From Gemmiger formicilis (GTDB lineage: Bacteria; Bacillota; Clostridia; Oscillospirales; Ruminococcaceae): DNA of 64,000 nt. A program made the translations under genes and the position numbers. This document shows positions 56,151 to 64,000 of the stretch, one piece after another. Location: NCBI RefSeq assembly GCF_900167555.1, contig NZ_FUYF01000003.1:1-64000 (forward strand), in the 5' to 3' direction. Under the pieces are notes generated by a model. It saw only the letters and a program-made list of their open reading frames with translations, made no database searches and was not told the DNA's origin. Each line of letters opens with the position of its first letter. Position 1 is the stretch's first letter.

Positions 56151-56179
56151 TTTACTTTTTGCGGTGTTTACGGTATAAT
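56151..56179 (+). promoter_or_regulatory. Sigma-A promoter for deoB
   Basis: TTTACT (56151-56156), 17 bases, TATAAT (56174-56179). Confidence 0.8.
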
Positions 56180-56225
56180 AAAGCCATGAATAGTCCTTTA
56201 CCACTTACTATACAGGAGAAGCATC

Positions 56226-57401
56226 ATGGCAAAACGTGTATTTCTGATTGTGCTCGACAGCTTCGGCGTCGGAGCAGAGCCGGACGCGCCCCTTTTCGGC
56301 GATGTCGGCACCAACACACTGGGGGCCATTGCAGGGCATCCCAATTTCAGGGGTGATAACCTTGCCAGGCTCGGCATGTTCAATCTGGACGGCGTGACCT
56401 GCGGCACCCCCGCAGCCGCCCCCATCGGCAGCTATGCCCGCCTGCGTGAGGCCAGTGCCGGCAAGGATACGACCATCGGCCACTGGGAAATCGCGGGTCT
56501 GCTGAGTGCCGAACCGCTGCCCACCTTCCCGGACGGTTTCCCGCAGGAGCTGCTGGATGCGTTCACCGCCAAAACCGGCTATAAGGTTCTGTGCAACAAG
56601 CCCTATTCCGGCACCGACGTCATCCGCGACTACGGCGAGGAGCACATGAAAACCGGCGCACTCATCGTCTACACCTCCGCCGACAGTGTGTTCCAGATCG
56701 CTGCGAACGAGGCCATTGTCCCTGTGGAAAAGCTGTACGAGATCTGCGCACAGGCGCGGGAGCTGCTGACCGGCAAATACGGCGTGGGCCGCGTCATTGC
56801 CCGCCCGTTCGTGGGCGACTGCGCCGCCAACTTCACCCGCACACCGCGCCGCCATGACTACAGTCTGGTCCCGCCGCACGACACGATGCTCGATGCCATC
56901 CTGGCCGCAGGCAAGCAGACCATCGGTGTCGGCAAGATCCACGACATCTTTGCGGGCAAGGGCATCGGCGAGACCATCCGCACCTCCGGCAACACCGAGG
57001 GTCTGCAAGTCACGCTGGAGCTAGCGGACCGCGATTTTGAGGGTCTGGCCTTCGTCAACCTCGTCGACTTTGATATGCTCTACGGCCACCGCCGCGACAT
57101 TGCGGGCTACGCCGCCGCCGCTGCCGAGTTCAACGACTGGCTGCCCGGCTTTATGGCAAAAATGCGCCCGGGTGACATCCTGATGGTCACGGCGGATCAC
57201 GGCTGCGACCCCAGCTACACCAAGACCACCGACCACACCCGTGAGCACGTGCCGTTCCTGATTTACGGCGACGAGGTCAAGCCCGGCGTCAACCTGCACA
57301 CCCGCTACAGCTTCGCCACGATTGCCGACACTGTCTGCAAGGCGCTGGGCGTTGACTACTGCCCGGCGGGCTGCGGTGTTTATGATGAAATTGCCCGCTA
57401 A
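56226..57401 (+). CDS. deoB: Phosphopentomutase
   Basis: The 391-residue alkaline-phosphatase-fold enzyme interconverts ribose/deoxyribose 1- and 5-phosphates in nucleoside salvage. Signatures: VFLIVLDSFGVGAEPDA with a metal Asp, DTTIGHWEIAG, and TADHGCDPSYTKTTDHTREHVPFL with the metal ligands. Start ATG 56226 behind CAGGAGAAG. Its end overlaps the next gene by 20 bases. Confidence 0.97.
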   Translation: MAKRVFLIVLDSFGVGAEPDAPLFGDVGTNTLGAIAGHPNFRGDNLARLGMFNLDGVTCGTPAAAPIGSYARLREASAGKDTTIGHWEIAGLLSAEPLPTFPDGFPQELLDAFTAKTGYKVLCNKPYSGTDVIRDYGEEHMKTGALIVYTSADSVFQIAANEAIVPVEKLYEICAQARELLTGKYGVGRVIARPFVGDCAANFTRTPRRHDYSLVPPHDTMLDAILAAGKQTIGVGKIHDIFAGKGIGETIRTSGNTEGLQVTLELADRDFEGLAFVNLVDFDMLYGHRRDIAGYAAAAAEFNDWLPGFMAKMRPGDILMVTADHGCDPSYTKTTDHTREHVPFLIYGDEVKPGVNLHTRYSFATIADTVCKALGVDYCPAGCGVYDEIAR

Positions 57402-58218
57402 GGTGGGCGTTCTTGTGCTGGACCTGCTGGCCGCAGTGCTGGTCCTCTATTCGGTTTCGCTGATTTTTCTGTCCAACTTCAACATGGGCAACCTGATGGT
57501 CTGGCTGCTGACGGTCTGCGTGGCCGGGTACGCCGTGTTCCGCCGCCCGCTCAGCCTGTGGTTTTCCGCGGGCGCAGGACGGGTCGTTTTCTGGGTGCTG
57601 GCCGTTCTGGCCGGGGTGTATCTGGCGCTGATTGCCTTTGTGTCGGTCAGCGGCTATATGAACCCGCCCACGGGGGACGAAAGGGTCATCATCGTGCTGG
57701 GGGCCGGGCTGCATAAGGATAAGCCCAGCAAGCTCCTGCAATGCCGCCTGAATAAGGCGTATGACTACGCCGCAGCCCACCCGGAGACACTGGTCATCAC
57801 CAGCGGCGGGCAGGGCCGCGACGAATGGCGGCCCGAGGGCGACGCCATGCGGGACTACCTGATTGCCAAAGGACTGCCTGCGGATCGCGTGCTTGCCGAA
57901 TCCGGCTCGACCTCCACCGAGGAAAACTTTGCCTTCTCACTGACCATCCTGCGGGAGCATGGCTTTGATGAGACAACGCCCATCGTCTACGTTTCCAATG
58001 CGTTCCACTGCTACCGCGCCGGAAAATACGCCGCCCTGGCGGGCTTCACCCAAGCCACGGCGCTGCCCTCTGCAACGCCGTGGCGCAGTGTGCTGCCATG
58101 CTATCTGCGGGAGGCACTGGCACTGCTCTACTACTGGGTATTCAAAACGTCCGCCAGCGGACCGATGCATGCGATGGTCGGCCTGCTGGAGCTGAATAAA
58201 AATTTCTTTTATAAATAG
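57382..58218 (+). CDS. YdcF/SanA-type DUF218 membrane protein
   Basis: A 278-residue protein with three N-terminal TM helices (about 8-28, 38-55, 68-88) and a DUF218 domain (VIIVLGAGLHKDKPSKLLQCRL, ITSGGQGRDEW, STSTEENFAFS, IVYVSNAFHCYRA). Family members are linked to envelope and polysaccharide metabolism, but the reaction is not known. ATG 57382 overlaps deoB by 20 bases, which suggests translational coupling; ATG 57385 is the next codon and cannot be excluded. Confidence 0.85.
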   Translation: MMKLPAKVGVLVLDLLAAVLVLYSVSLIFLSNFNMGNLMVWLLTVCVAGYAVFRRPLSLWFSAGAGRVVFWVLAVLAGVYLALIAFVSVSGYMNPPTGDERVIIVLGAGLHKDKPSKLLQCRLNKAYDYAAAHPETLVITSGGQGRDEWRPEGDAMRDYLIAKGLPADRVLAESGSTSTEENFAFSLTILREHGFDETTPIVYVSNAFHCYRAGKYAALAGFTQATALPSATPWRSVLPCYLREALALLYYWVFKTSASGPMHAMVGLLELNKNFFYK

Positions 58219-58230
58219 GAGGGGACTGCC

Positions 58231-58992
58231 ATGCAGATCCGCTATTACAAGGAGTACAGCCGGTTTCTGAACCGTTTTATGGAGTTTAAGGTCTACGGCC
58301 ATGCCGGACGTCCCATCGTCATTTTCCCGTGCCAGAGTGGCCGCTTCTTCGACTGGGAGGACCGTAATATGTGCAACGCGGCGGCCCCCTGGATCGACAG
58401 CGGCAAGCTGCAGATCTTCACCGTCGACAGCATCGACCCCGAGAGCTGGGACAATAACGGCCCCGAACGCCCGCGCATCGAGATGCAGGAGCGCTGGTAC
58501 AACTATATCTGTGAGGAGTTTGTCCCCCGTCTGCTGGAGATCAACCGCGAGCAGGGCGAGGACCACACAGGCTGCATTCTGACCGGCGGTGCCAGCATGG
58601 GCGGCGGCCACGCCGTCAACTTCTACCTGCGCCGCCCCGACATCTTCAACGGCACGATTGCCCTGAGCGGCCTGTACTCCTCCGGCATGTTCTTCGGCAG
58701 CTACATGGACGACCTTGTCTACCGCAATTCTCCCTGCGATTATATGCGCAACTTCCCGACGACTCACCCCTACATGAAGCTGTTTGAGAAGGCCGACAAG
58801 TTCATTATGTGCTGCGGTCAGGGCGCGTGGGAAGCTGACCTGCTGGCCTCCACGAAGGAGCTGCAGGCCATTCTCGAGAGCAAGGGCATCCATCCCATCG
58901 TGGACATCTGGGGCCAGGACGTCTCCCACGACTGGTACTGGTGGGAGAAGCAGTGGGTCTACTTCCTGCAGATGACCCTGGGCGACGCATAA
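58231..58992 (+). CDS. Alpha/beta-hydrolase esterase family protein
   Basis: The 253-residue cytosolic protein matches the esterase family with nucleophile elbow GGASMGGGHA (Ser near residue 119). A catalytic His is probably in QDVSHDWYWW near the C-terminus. FPCQSGRFFDWEDRNM near residue 30 is a family feature. The substrate is unknown. Start ATG 58231 behind TAGGAGGGG. It follows the DUF218 gene after 12 bases, likely in one operon. Confidence 0.85.
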   Translation: MQIRYYKEYSRFLNRFMEFKVYGHAGRPIVIFPCQSGRFFDWEDRNMCNAAAPWIDSGKLQIFTVDSIDPESWDNNGPERPRIEMQERWYNYICEEFVPRLLEINREQGEDHTGCILTGGASMGGGHAVNFYLRRPDIFNGTIALSGLYSSGMFFGSYMDDLVYRNSPCDYMRNFPTTHPYMKLFEKADKFIMCCGQGAWEADLLASTKELQAILESKGIHPIVDIWGQDVSHDWYWWEKQWVYFLQMTLGDA

Positions 58993-59017
58993 CGAATACA
59001 GTAAGGAACACGATTCT

Positions 59018-60526
59018 ATGGATTTTTGGCACGATGCAGCGGCGCAAAAGCGCTGGCTGCGCCGCTTTGCGCTGCTGACGGGCGTGCTGCTGCTGCCCGT
59101 GCTGGTGCTGGCGGTCTTTGCGCGCCCCTCGGCAGATGATTTCATCTACGCCGCCCGCACCCATGCCGTGGTGCAGCAGTACGGTCTTGACCTGCCGCGT
59201 CTGCTGCGGGCCGCGTGGGACACCAACGCCTACTACTATGAGAACTGGCAGGGACTCTACGTTTCCGGCTTTACGCTGGCGTTTCAGCCCGCCATCTTCG
59301 GCAACAGATATTATGGTGCCACGCTGGTCTGCGTGCTGCTGCCGCTGTTTTTCTGCCTGTATGGGCTGGCACGGTGCGTGGTGCTGCGTCTGGACGCGGC
59401 GCAAAGGCGTCTGCCCTGGGCACTGGCGCTGCTGCTGACCTTCGCCTTTATCGAGGGCATGCCCGCCCCCGTGGAGGGATTGTACTGGTTCAACGGTGCC
59501 ATGAACTACCTGCCGTACTTTTCGCTGGCCATGCTGAACGCCGGGCTGGCGTTTGCGCTCTGCTTTGCCGATAAGCTGCCGACCCGCCGCAAATTTTTCT
59601 ATGCGGCAGCGGGCTGTGTGTGCAGTCTTGTCATCGGCGGCGGGCATCAGGTGGCCGGGCTGCTGAACGTGCTGGTCCTGCTGTTGGCCGCGGCGCTCTG
59701 CGCTGTGCGCCGCCGTAATTTCTGGCAGGTCCCCGCGCTGGCCGCGGCCATGGCGGGGCTGCTTTTGAATGTGTTGGCCCCCGGCACGCAGGTGCGTACT
59801 GCAGGCTTTGCCGGTGCGGGCTTTGCGGAGGCTGTCGTCAAGAGCTTTATCCTCGCCGCCATGGAGTGGATCCGCTGGCTGGATGTGCCGCTGCTCTGTC
59901 TGCTGGCACTGCTTGTACTGCCGCTTTTGCATCTGACCCGCAGCGCCGTGCTTTCGGACCGGGTGTTCCGCCATCCGTGGCTCGGCGCGGCGGTCACCTT
60001 CGTGCTGATGTGGGCCATGATCTTTCTGCCGTCCTACACAATGGGCGGCATCGGTGCCGGGCGGCTTTTGAACGTTGTCTGGATGACCTTTGTGCTGGGT
60101 CTGGCTGCCACCGAGTTTTTACTGCTCGGCTGGCTCGAGCGCGTGCGCGGCGTTTCTCTGCATGGTGCAGAGCAGTTCTGCCGCCGCCAAGCCCGCCGTC
60201 TGCCGCTGTTTGCCGCCGCTATGCTCCTCTGCATGGCCTGCATCGGCAGCCACACCGTAAAGGAGGGCCAGGACAACTACTTCGCCACCAGTCTCGAGGC
60301 CGCCTATGAGTTGGCCAATGGCAGCGCCAGGCGCTACGCCGACGCCCTCGACGCGCGGGAGGCACTGCTGAACGACGCCGCCCAGCCGGATGTTTCCATC
60401 CGCCCGCTGAACGATGACGAACGCCCGTGGCTGCTGTTCTATACCGATGTCGCGCCCGGCCCCGATATGTGGGGGCTAACGCCGTACTTTGGCAAGCAGT
60501 CTGTCACAATTTCGGATTTTGAATGA
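59018..60526 (+). CDS. Polytopic membrane protein (DUF6056-like)
   Basis: The 502-residue protein has about ten TM helices. The N-terminal outer loop FARPSADDFIYAARTH and the ENWQGLYVSGF segment resemble GT-C-fold membrane glycosyltransferase-like proteins (DUF6056). Acceptor and donor are unknown. The C-terminal 80 residues are soluble. Start ATG 59018 behind AAGGAAC. It precedes a clear terminator, ending the deoB-led run. Confidence 0.75.
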   Translation: MDFWHDAAAQKRWLRRFALLTGVLLLPVLVLAVFARPSADDFIYAARTHAVVQQYGLDLPRLLRAAWDTNAYYYENWQGLYVSGFTLAFQPAIFGNRYYGATLVCVLLPLFFCLYGLARCVVLRLDAAQRRLPWALALLLTFAFIEGMPAPVEGLYWFNGAMNYLPYFSLAMLNAGLAFALCFADKLPTRRKFFYAAAGCVCSLVIGGGHQVAGLLNVLVLLLAAALCAVRRRNFWQVPALAAAMAGLLLNVLAPGTQVRTAGFAGAGFAEAVVKSFILAAMEWIRWLDVPLLCLLALLVLPLLHLTRSAVLSDRVFRHPWLGAAVTFVLMWAMIFLPSYTMGGIGAGRLLNVVWMTFVLGLAATEFLLLGWLERVRGVSLHGAEQFCRRQARRLPLFAAAMLLCMACIGSHTVKEGQDNYFATSLEAAYELANGSARRYADALDAREALLNDAAQPDVSIRPLNDDERPWLLFYTDVAPGPDMWGLTPYFGKQSVTISDFE

Positions 60527-60529
60527 CAC

Positions 60530-60556
60530 AAACCCCTGCCGTGCCGCAGGGGTTTT
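60530..60556 (+). terminator. Terminator after the DUF6056-like gene
   Basis: AAACCCCTGC and GCAGGGGTTTT with a 6-base loop. In the following 70 bases only a small GCAGGT/ACCTGC hairpin is seen. Confidence 0.88.
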
Positions 60557-60628
60557 GCATGAATGCAATTCCTATTGAGCAGGTAGGAAACCGCACCTGC
60601 CATACTGATTCTATAAAGAGGCTTCCGC

Positions 60629-61759
60629 ATGATCTATCTTGACTATACCGCCAACACCCCGGCAGACCCCGAGGTTCTGGACGCATACCTTGCGGCGGAG
60701 CGCCGTTATATCGCCAACCCCAACTCTACCCACATTGCCGGGCAGGAGGCCCGCGCCGAGATGGAGCGGGTGACCCAATCCATTGCGCAGCGCCTTGGCG
60801 TGCAGCCCGCCGAGATCATCTACACCTCGGGCGCGAGCGAGGCGAACAACCTTGCCCTCAAGGGTATTGCCCATGCGTCGCGGCACATCGGCAAGCACAT
60901 CATCTCCACCCAGCTGGAGCACTCCTCGGTGGGCGCGTCGCTGTCGGCTTTGCAGCAGCAGGGGTACGAGATCGACCTGCTGGACATTGGCCGCGACGGC
61001 AGGGTAGACCTGGACCAGCTGCGGGAGCTGATGCGCGACGATACGATCCTGGTCGCCGTCTGCGCTGTGGACAGTGAGCTTGGCACGATCCAGCCCATCC
61101 GGGAGATTGCCGGAATCGTCAAGCCGTACCCCGGCTGTCGCCTGCACGTGGACGCCACCCAAGCCGTCGGCAAGACCGACCTCTGGCTTGACGGCGTCGA
61201 TACGATGAGCTTCACCGCCCACAAGTTCTACGGCCCCAACGGCATCGGCGCGCTGTACAAGCGCCGCGGCCTCGTCATTGAGCCGCAGATTTCCGGCGGT
61301 GCCAGCACCACGATCTACCGCAGTGGCACGCCGACGCTGGGTCTTGCCGTCAGCCTGGATGCCGCACTGACCAAAGCACTGGCCGGGCAGGACGCCCGCA
61401 ACGCCCGTGTGCAAAGGCTGCATGACCGCCTGCTGGCGGGCTTGCAGCAATACAGCCTTGTGCGCGTCAACAGCCCCGCGCATGCTGTGCCGCATATCGT
61501 CAATGTCAGCGTGACCGGCGTCAAGGGCACGCGGTTTCAGCAGGCGCTGAGCGAACAGGGCGTCTGCGTGTCGGTCAAATCGGCCTGCTCGTCGGATGGT
61601 CTGCCGTCCAAGGCCGTGTTCGCCGTCAGCCGGGATCGCCGCAACGCGCTGTCCAGCTGGCGCATCAGCATCAGCCACCTGACCACCGACGCAGAGATCG
61701 ACGGCTTCCTGCAAGCCTTTGACACCTGCTACAAAACCCTGACGAATAAGGAGAATTGA
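60629..61759 (+). CDS. Cysteine desulfurase (NifS/IscS family)
   Basis: The 376-residue PLP enzyme takes sulfur from cysteine as an enzyme-bound persulfide. Signatures: LDYTANTPADPEVLDA at the N-terminus, TSGASEANNLALKG, HVDATQAVGK, SFTAHKFYGPNGIG with the PLP lysine, and the catalytic cysteine in KSACSSDGLPSKAV (about residue 319). TtcA follows after 3 bases, which suggests this enzyme supplies sulfur for tRNA thiolation. Start ATG 60629 behind AAAGAGG. No scaffold gene iscU is near. Confidence 0.93.
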   Translation: MIYLDYTANTPADPEVLDAYLAAERRYIANPNSTHIAGQEARAEMERVTQSIAQRLGVQPAEIIYTSGASEANNLALKGIAHASRHIGKHIISTQLEHSSVGASLSALQQQGYEIDLLDIGRDGRVDLDQLRELMRDDTILVAVCAVDSELGTIQPIREIAGIVKPYPGCRLHVDATQAVGKTDLWLDGVDTMSFTAHKFYGPNGIGALYKRRGLVIEPQISGGASTTIYRSGTPTLGLAVSLDAALTKALAGQDARNARVQRLHDRLLAGLQQYSLVRVNSPAHAVPHIVNVSVTGVKGTRFQQALSEQGVCVSVKSACSSDGLPSKAVFAVSRDRRNALSSWRISISHLTTDAEIDGFLQAFDTCYKTLTNKEN

Positions 61760-61762
61760 CCC

Positions 61763-62668
61763 TTGGAACGCCAATTAGAGACCTATCAAAAAATCGAGCG
61801 CAGCATTATCAAAAAATTCCGCAAGCAGCTTTGGACGCCCTTCATCGTGGCCGTCAAGCGGTACGAGCTGATCCAGGCCGGGGACAAGATCGCCGTCTGC
61901 ATCTCCGGCGGCAAGGATTCGATGCTTATGGCCAAGCTCCTGCAGGAATTGCAGCGCCACAGCGAGGTTCCGTTTGAGCTCGTCTACCTCGTCATGGACC
62001 CCGGCTATAATGAAATCAACCGCCAGAAGATCGAGAGCAACGCCGCGCTGCTGCACATTCCCATCACAGTATTTGAGACGAACATCTTTGATGTTGCCAA
62101 CAACAGTGATAAGTCGCCCTGCTACCTCTGCGCCCGCATGCGCCGCGGCCACCTGTACAAGAAAGCGCAGGAGCTTGGCTGCAACAAAATCGCGCTGGGA
62201 CATCATTTTAATGATGTCATCGAGACGACAGTCATGAGCATGTTCTACGGCTCCCAGCTGCAGGCCATGCCGCCGAAGCTGCACAGCACGAACTTTCCGG
62301 GCATGACGCTGATCCGCCCGATGTACTGCATCCGCGAGGATGACATCATCGCGTGGCGCCGCTACAATGAGCTGGAATTTATCCAGTGCGCCTGCCGTTT
62401 TACCGAGGCCTGCACGATCTGCGACAATGGCGGAGGCGGCTCCAAGCGGCAGGAGGTCAAGGTCCTGCTGCGCCGCCTGATGCGCGACAACCCGAACATC
62501 GAAAACAGCATCTTCCGCAGCATCCACGCTGTATCGCTCGACACAATGCCCGGCTACAAGTCCGAGGGTGTGGAGCATTCGTTCCTGGAGCGGTTTGACA
62601 GGGTCGAGGAAGAACTGAAAACAAAAAAGGCTTCCCCCGAGGGGGAAGCTGTCCGCGAAGCGGACTGA
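61763..62668 (+). CDS. ttcA: TtcA-type tRNA 2-thiocytidine synthase
   Basis: The 301-residue PP-loop ATPase probably thiolates C32 of tRNA. The PP-loop SGGKDSM is near residue 51, with PCYLCARMRRG (CxxC, cluster binding) and KIALGHHFNDVIET after it. A further pair, CACRFTEACTICDNGGGG, carries more cysteines. It starts at TTG 61763 behind AAGGAG. The last 12 codons (ASPEGEAVREAD) and the stop come from a family B repeat, so the native C-terminus is replaced or extended. Confidence 0.9.
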   Translation: MERQLETYQKIERSIIKKFRKQLWTPFIVAVKRYELIQAGDKIAVCISGGKDSMLMAKLLQELQRHSEVPFELVYLVMDPGYNEINRQKIESNAALLHIPITVFETNIFDVANNSDKSPCYLCARMRRGHLYKKAQELGCNKIALGHHFNDVIETTVMSMFYGSQLQAMPPKLHSTNFPGMTLIRPMYCIREDDIIAWRRYNELEFIQCACRFTEACTICDNGGGGSKRQEVKVLLRRLMRDNPNIENSIFRSIHAVSLDTMPGYKSEGVEHSFLERFDRVEEELKTKKASPEGEAVREAD

Positions 62669-62777
62669 TGAGGGCGGAGCTGCTGTGGCAGCCCGTTTAC
62701 CGGGCAGCTTCGGTAGCTTGCCCCTCATCCGGCCTCGCTGCGCTCGTCCACCTTCCCCCACAGGGGAAGGCTTTTTT
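62624..62777. repeat. Composite hairpin repeat (family B, copy 2), also a terminator
   Basis: AAAAAAGGCTTCCCCCGAGG and GGGGAAGGCTTTTTT bound the unit. Inside are CTTCCCCC-GAGG-GGGAAG, GTCCGCGAAGCGGAC, TGATGAGGGCGG, a variable centre, CCCTCATCCGGCC and CCACCTTCCCC. The order matches copy 1 (7575-7723) in reverse. It overlaps the end of ttcA, and its outer stem with T run can stop transcription from both sides. Confidence 0.85.
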
Positions 62778-62784
62778 ATTATCC

Positions 62785-63645
62785 TCACCACTGCCGCCGG
62801 TATTCCCCCGGCGTCGTGCCCTCTACTTTTTTAAATAAGCGGGAAAAATAATTTGCGTCGTTCAGCCCGCATTCCTGCGCAACGTTCTCCACGCTTTTGT
62901 CCGTGAACCGCAGCAGCCGCTTGGCCTGCGTAATGCGCAGCTGCGTCAGGTAGCTCGTCACCGAAAGCCCGAACTGCTCCTTGAACACCCGCGTCAGGTA
63001 AAACTTGTTGATGTAAAACCGCTCGGCCAGCGCGTCCAGCGTGATCTTCTCGGCAAAATGCAGGTCAAGATAGTCCTTGATTTCCTGCACATTCTGTCGC
63101 TTCGTGCCCGCAGTGCGCACAATTTCGGGGTGCCAGCTCTCCTGCATCAGAAGGGTCAGCAGGGCAAACAGCCCCTCGCAGATCTGCATATCCCGCACGT
63201 AATTGTCAGAGGCCGCCAGCGTGTACAGTGCTTCGAGACGGCGGGTGTAGGGTGCGGTATTTTCCGGGTGAAAGCTCGGCTGGCCGCCGCGCTCACGATA
63301 TTTTTTGTAGATGGCTGCCATATTCGGGCCGTAAAAGTGCGCCCACCGCAGCTGCCACAGGTCGTCGCCCGTATAATGGCGATAGGGGCGGCGGCAGTCG
63401 AGAAACACACAGTCCCCGGCGCATAGCACGCGGGTCTCGCCCTCATATTCCAGCGTGCCGCTGCCGCTTTCAACCACAAAAAACAGGTAGGAGGCCAGCC
63501 CCTGCCGGGTGCTGGCATGGGGGCTGCGTGCCTGCAGCTGCCCGACCTCCTGCAGATGCACAAGGTTCGATTTTGCAAACGCCGACGGCGTGTAGATCAT
63601 GCGCCGGGCATGCACAAGCTCACCGTCAAACAGCGGGGTATCCAT
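62785..63645 (-). CDS. AraC-family transcriptional regulator
   Basis: A 286-residue regulator with an N-terminal cupin-like sensor domain (SGTLEYEGETRVLCAGDCVFLD) and two C-terminal helix-turn-helix motifs. The C-terminal segment has LDALAERFYINKFYLTRVFKEQFG, split here by the turn, and NVAQECGLNDANYFSRLFKK, the AraC signature. The ligand is unknown; such proteins often control sugar use. The start is ATG 63645, 8 bases after GGGAGG; a GTG three codons earlier overlaps that site. It is divergent from gmd. Confidence 0.9.
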   Translation of the reverse strand: MDTPLFDGELVHARRMIYTPSAFAKSNLVHLQEVGQLQARSPHASTRQGLASYLFFVVESGSGTLEYEGETRVLCAGDCVFLDCRRPYRHYTGDDLWQLRWAHFYGPNMAAIYKKYRERGGQPSFHPENTAPYTRRLEALYTLAASDNYVRDMQICEGLFALLTLLMQESWHPEIVRTAGTKRQNVQEIKDYLDLHFAEKITLDALAERFYINKFYLTRVFKEQFGLSVTSYLTQLRITQAKRLLRFTDKSVENVAQECGLNDANYFSRLFKKVEGTTPGEYRRQW

Positions 63646-63809
63646 CCGCGTCACCTCCCGGAAACCAGTATACCAAAAAAGTCAATATAATGCTAGTCTT
63701 TTGCAAGATTCCCACTGCCCAAGCACAAAATAATGCGGTACAATAACAAACAAGATACGAAAATCCGCGCAGTACGCTGCGCAAGATACAGATGAAAGGG
63801 TAGTAACCT

Positions 63810-64000
63810 ATGAAAAAAGCACTCATCACCGGCATCACCGGCCAGGACGGCAGCTATCTGGCTGAGTTCCTGCTGGAAAAGGGCTACGACGTCCACGGCG
63901 TCATCCGCCGTTCCTCCGTCGATTACCGCGAGCGCATCGCCCATCTGGAGGGTCACCCGCACTTCCACCTGCACTACGGCGATCTGAGCGACTCCATGAG
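63810..64000 (+). CDS. gmd: GDP-mannose 4,6-dehydratase (start only)
   Basis: The first 63 codons run off the window end. [20 protein letters not shown] is the NAD(P)-binding GxxGxxG of the short-chain dehydrogenase fold, and [21 protein letters not shown] is typical of Gmd (GDP-fucose and related sugar synthesis). Start ATG 63810 behind GAAAGGG. The neighbouring gap 63646-63809 holds no clear promoter. Confidence 0.88.
   Translation, partial: MKKALITGITGQDGSYLAEFLLEKGYDVHGVIRRSSVDYRERIAHLEGHPHFHLHYGDLSDSM

Overview
The window looks like a chromosomal segment of a GC-rich, strictly anaerobic Gram-positive gut bacterium of the Oscillospiraceae/Ruminococcaceae (Faecalibacterium, Gemmiger and Subdoligranulum relatives). 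The evidence is Firmicutes-type gene order (gdpP-rplI-dnaB; tilS-hpt-ftsH; yceD-rpmF; DUF512-der-plsY), sigma-A promoters with near-perfect TTGACA-N17-TATAAT spacing, strong Shine-Dalgarno sites, many TTG starts, RNase J, DacF, a cytosolic [FeFe] hydrogenase and AT-poor coding DNA. The species was not identified by any search. The high GC content produces very long antisense open frames; these are shadows and are left out.

Layout. 1-390: a tRNA operon (Asp-Thr-Trp, minus strand) with consensus promoter and terminator. 0.5-8.7 kb: a PlsY paralogue, family-4 uracil-DNA glycosylase, a nuclease-helicase fusion, a MATE exporter, diaminopimelate decarboxylase, and rnhA followed by a tiny degenerate MnmA-like protein. 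8.9-20.1 kb: a long co-directional housekeeping run (RNase J, c-di-AMP phosphodiesterase, L9, DnaB, TilS, Hpt, FtsH, a tail-anchored zinc-ribbon protein). 20-32.9 kb: two RluA-type pseudouridine synthases, RadC, uvrB-uvrA, an M23/LysM/G5 cell-wall protein, murA, walJ and rlmH. 33-43.7 kb: group-B-type [FeFe] hydrogenase, mtaB, dacF, pgi, a small P-loop protein, yceD-rpmF, DUF512, der and plsY. 44.2-51.7 kb: a complete F-type ATP synthase operon (atpZ-like, I, B, E, F, H, A, G, D, C) carrying a MITE-like element between atpG and atpD. 51.7-64 kb: small membrane and orphan proteins, pta, pyk-luxS, deoB, a DUF218 protein, an esterase, a DUF6056-like membrane protein, a cysteine desulfurase-TtcA pair, an AraC regulator and the start of a GDP-mannose 4,6-dehydratase.

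How the genes fit together. Most of the window is core cell biology: DNA repair (UDG, UvrAB, RadC), replication, tRNA and rRNA modification (TilS, MtaB, TtcA, RluA types, RlmH), wall synthesis (LysA-type DapDC, MurA, DacF, M23) and fermentative energy metabolism (Pgi, Pyk, Pta, hydrogenase, ATP synthase). The c subunit has the paired-glutamate (two-carboxylate) Na+ binding pattern, so the ATP synthase may be Na+-coupled. No phage, transposase, CRISPR array or rRNA was seen.

The least ordinary parts are three families of non-coding inverted repeats. One is a short GTAGGGGCGG palindrome at six intergenic loci. One is an element of about 150 bp with two copies, one of which supplies the last codons of ttcA. 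One is the 180-bp element inside the atp operon. Also unusual are the mini-MnmA protein, an apparent insertion in AtpB, and several uncharacterised small proteins. No clearly new multi-gene defence or biosynthetic system was found.
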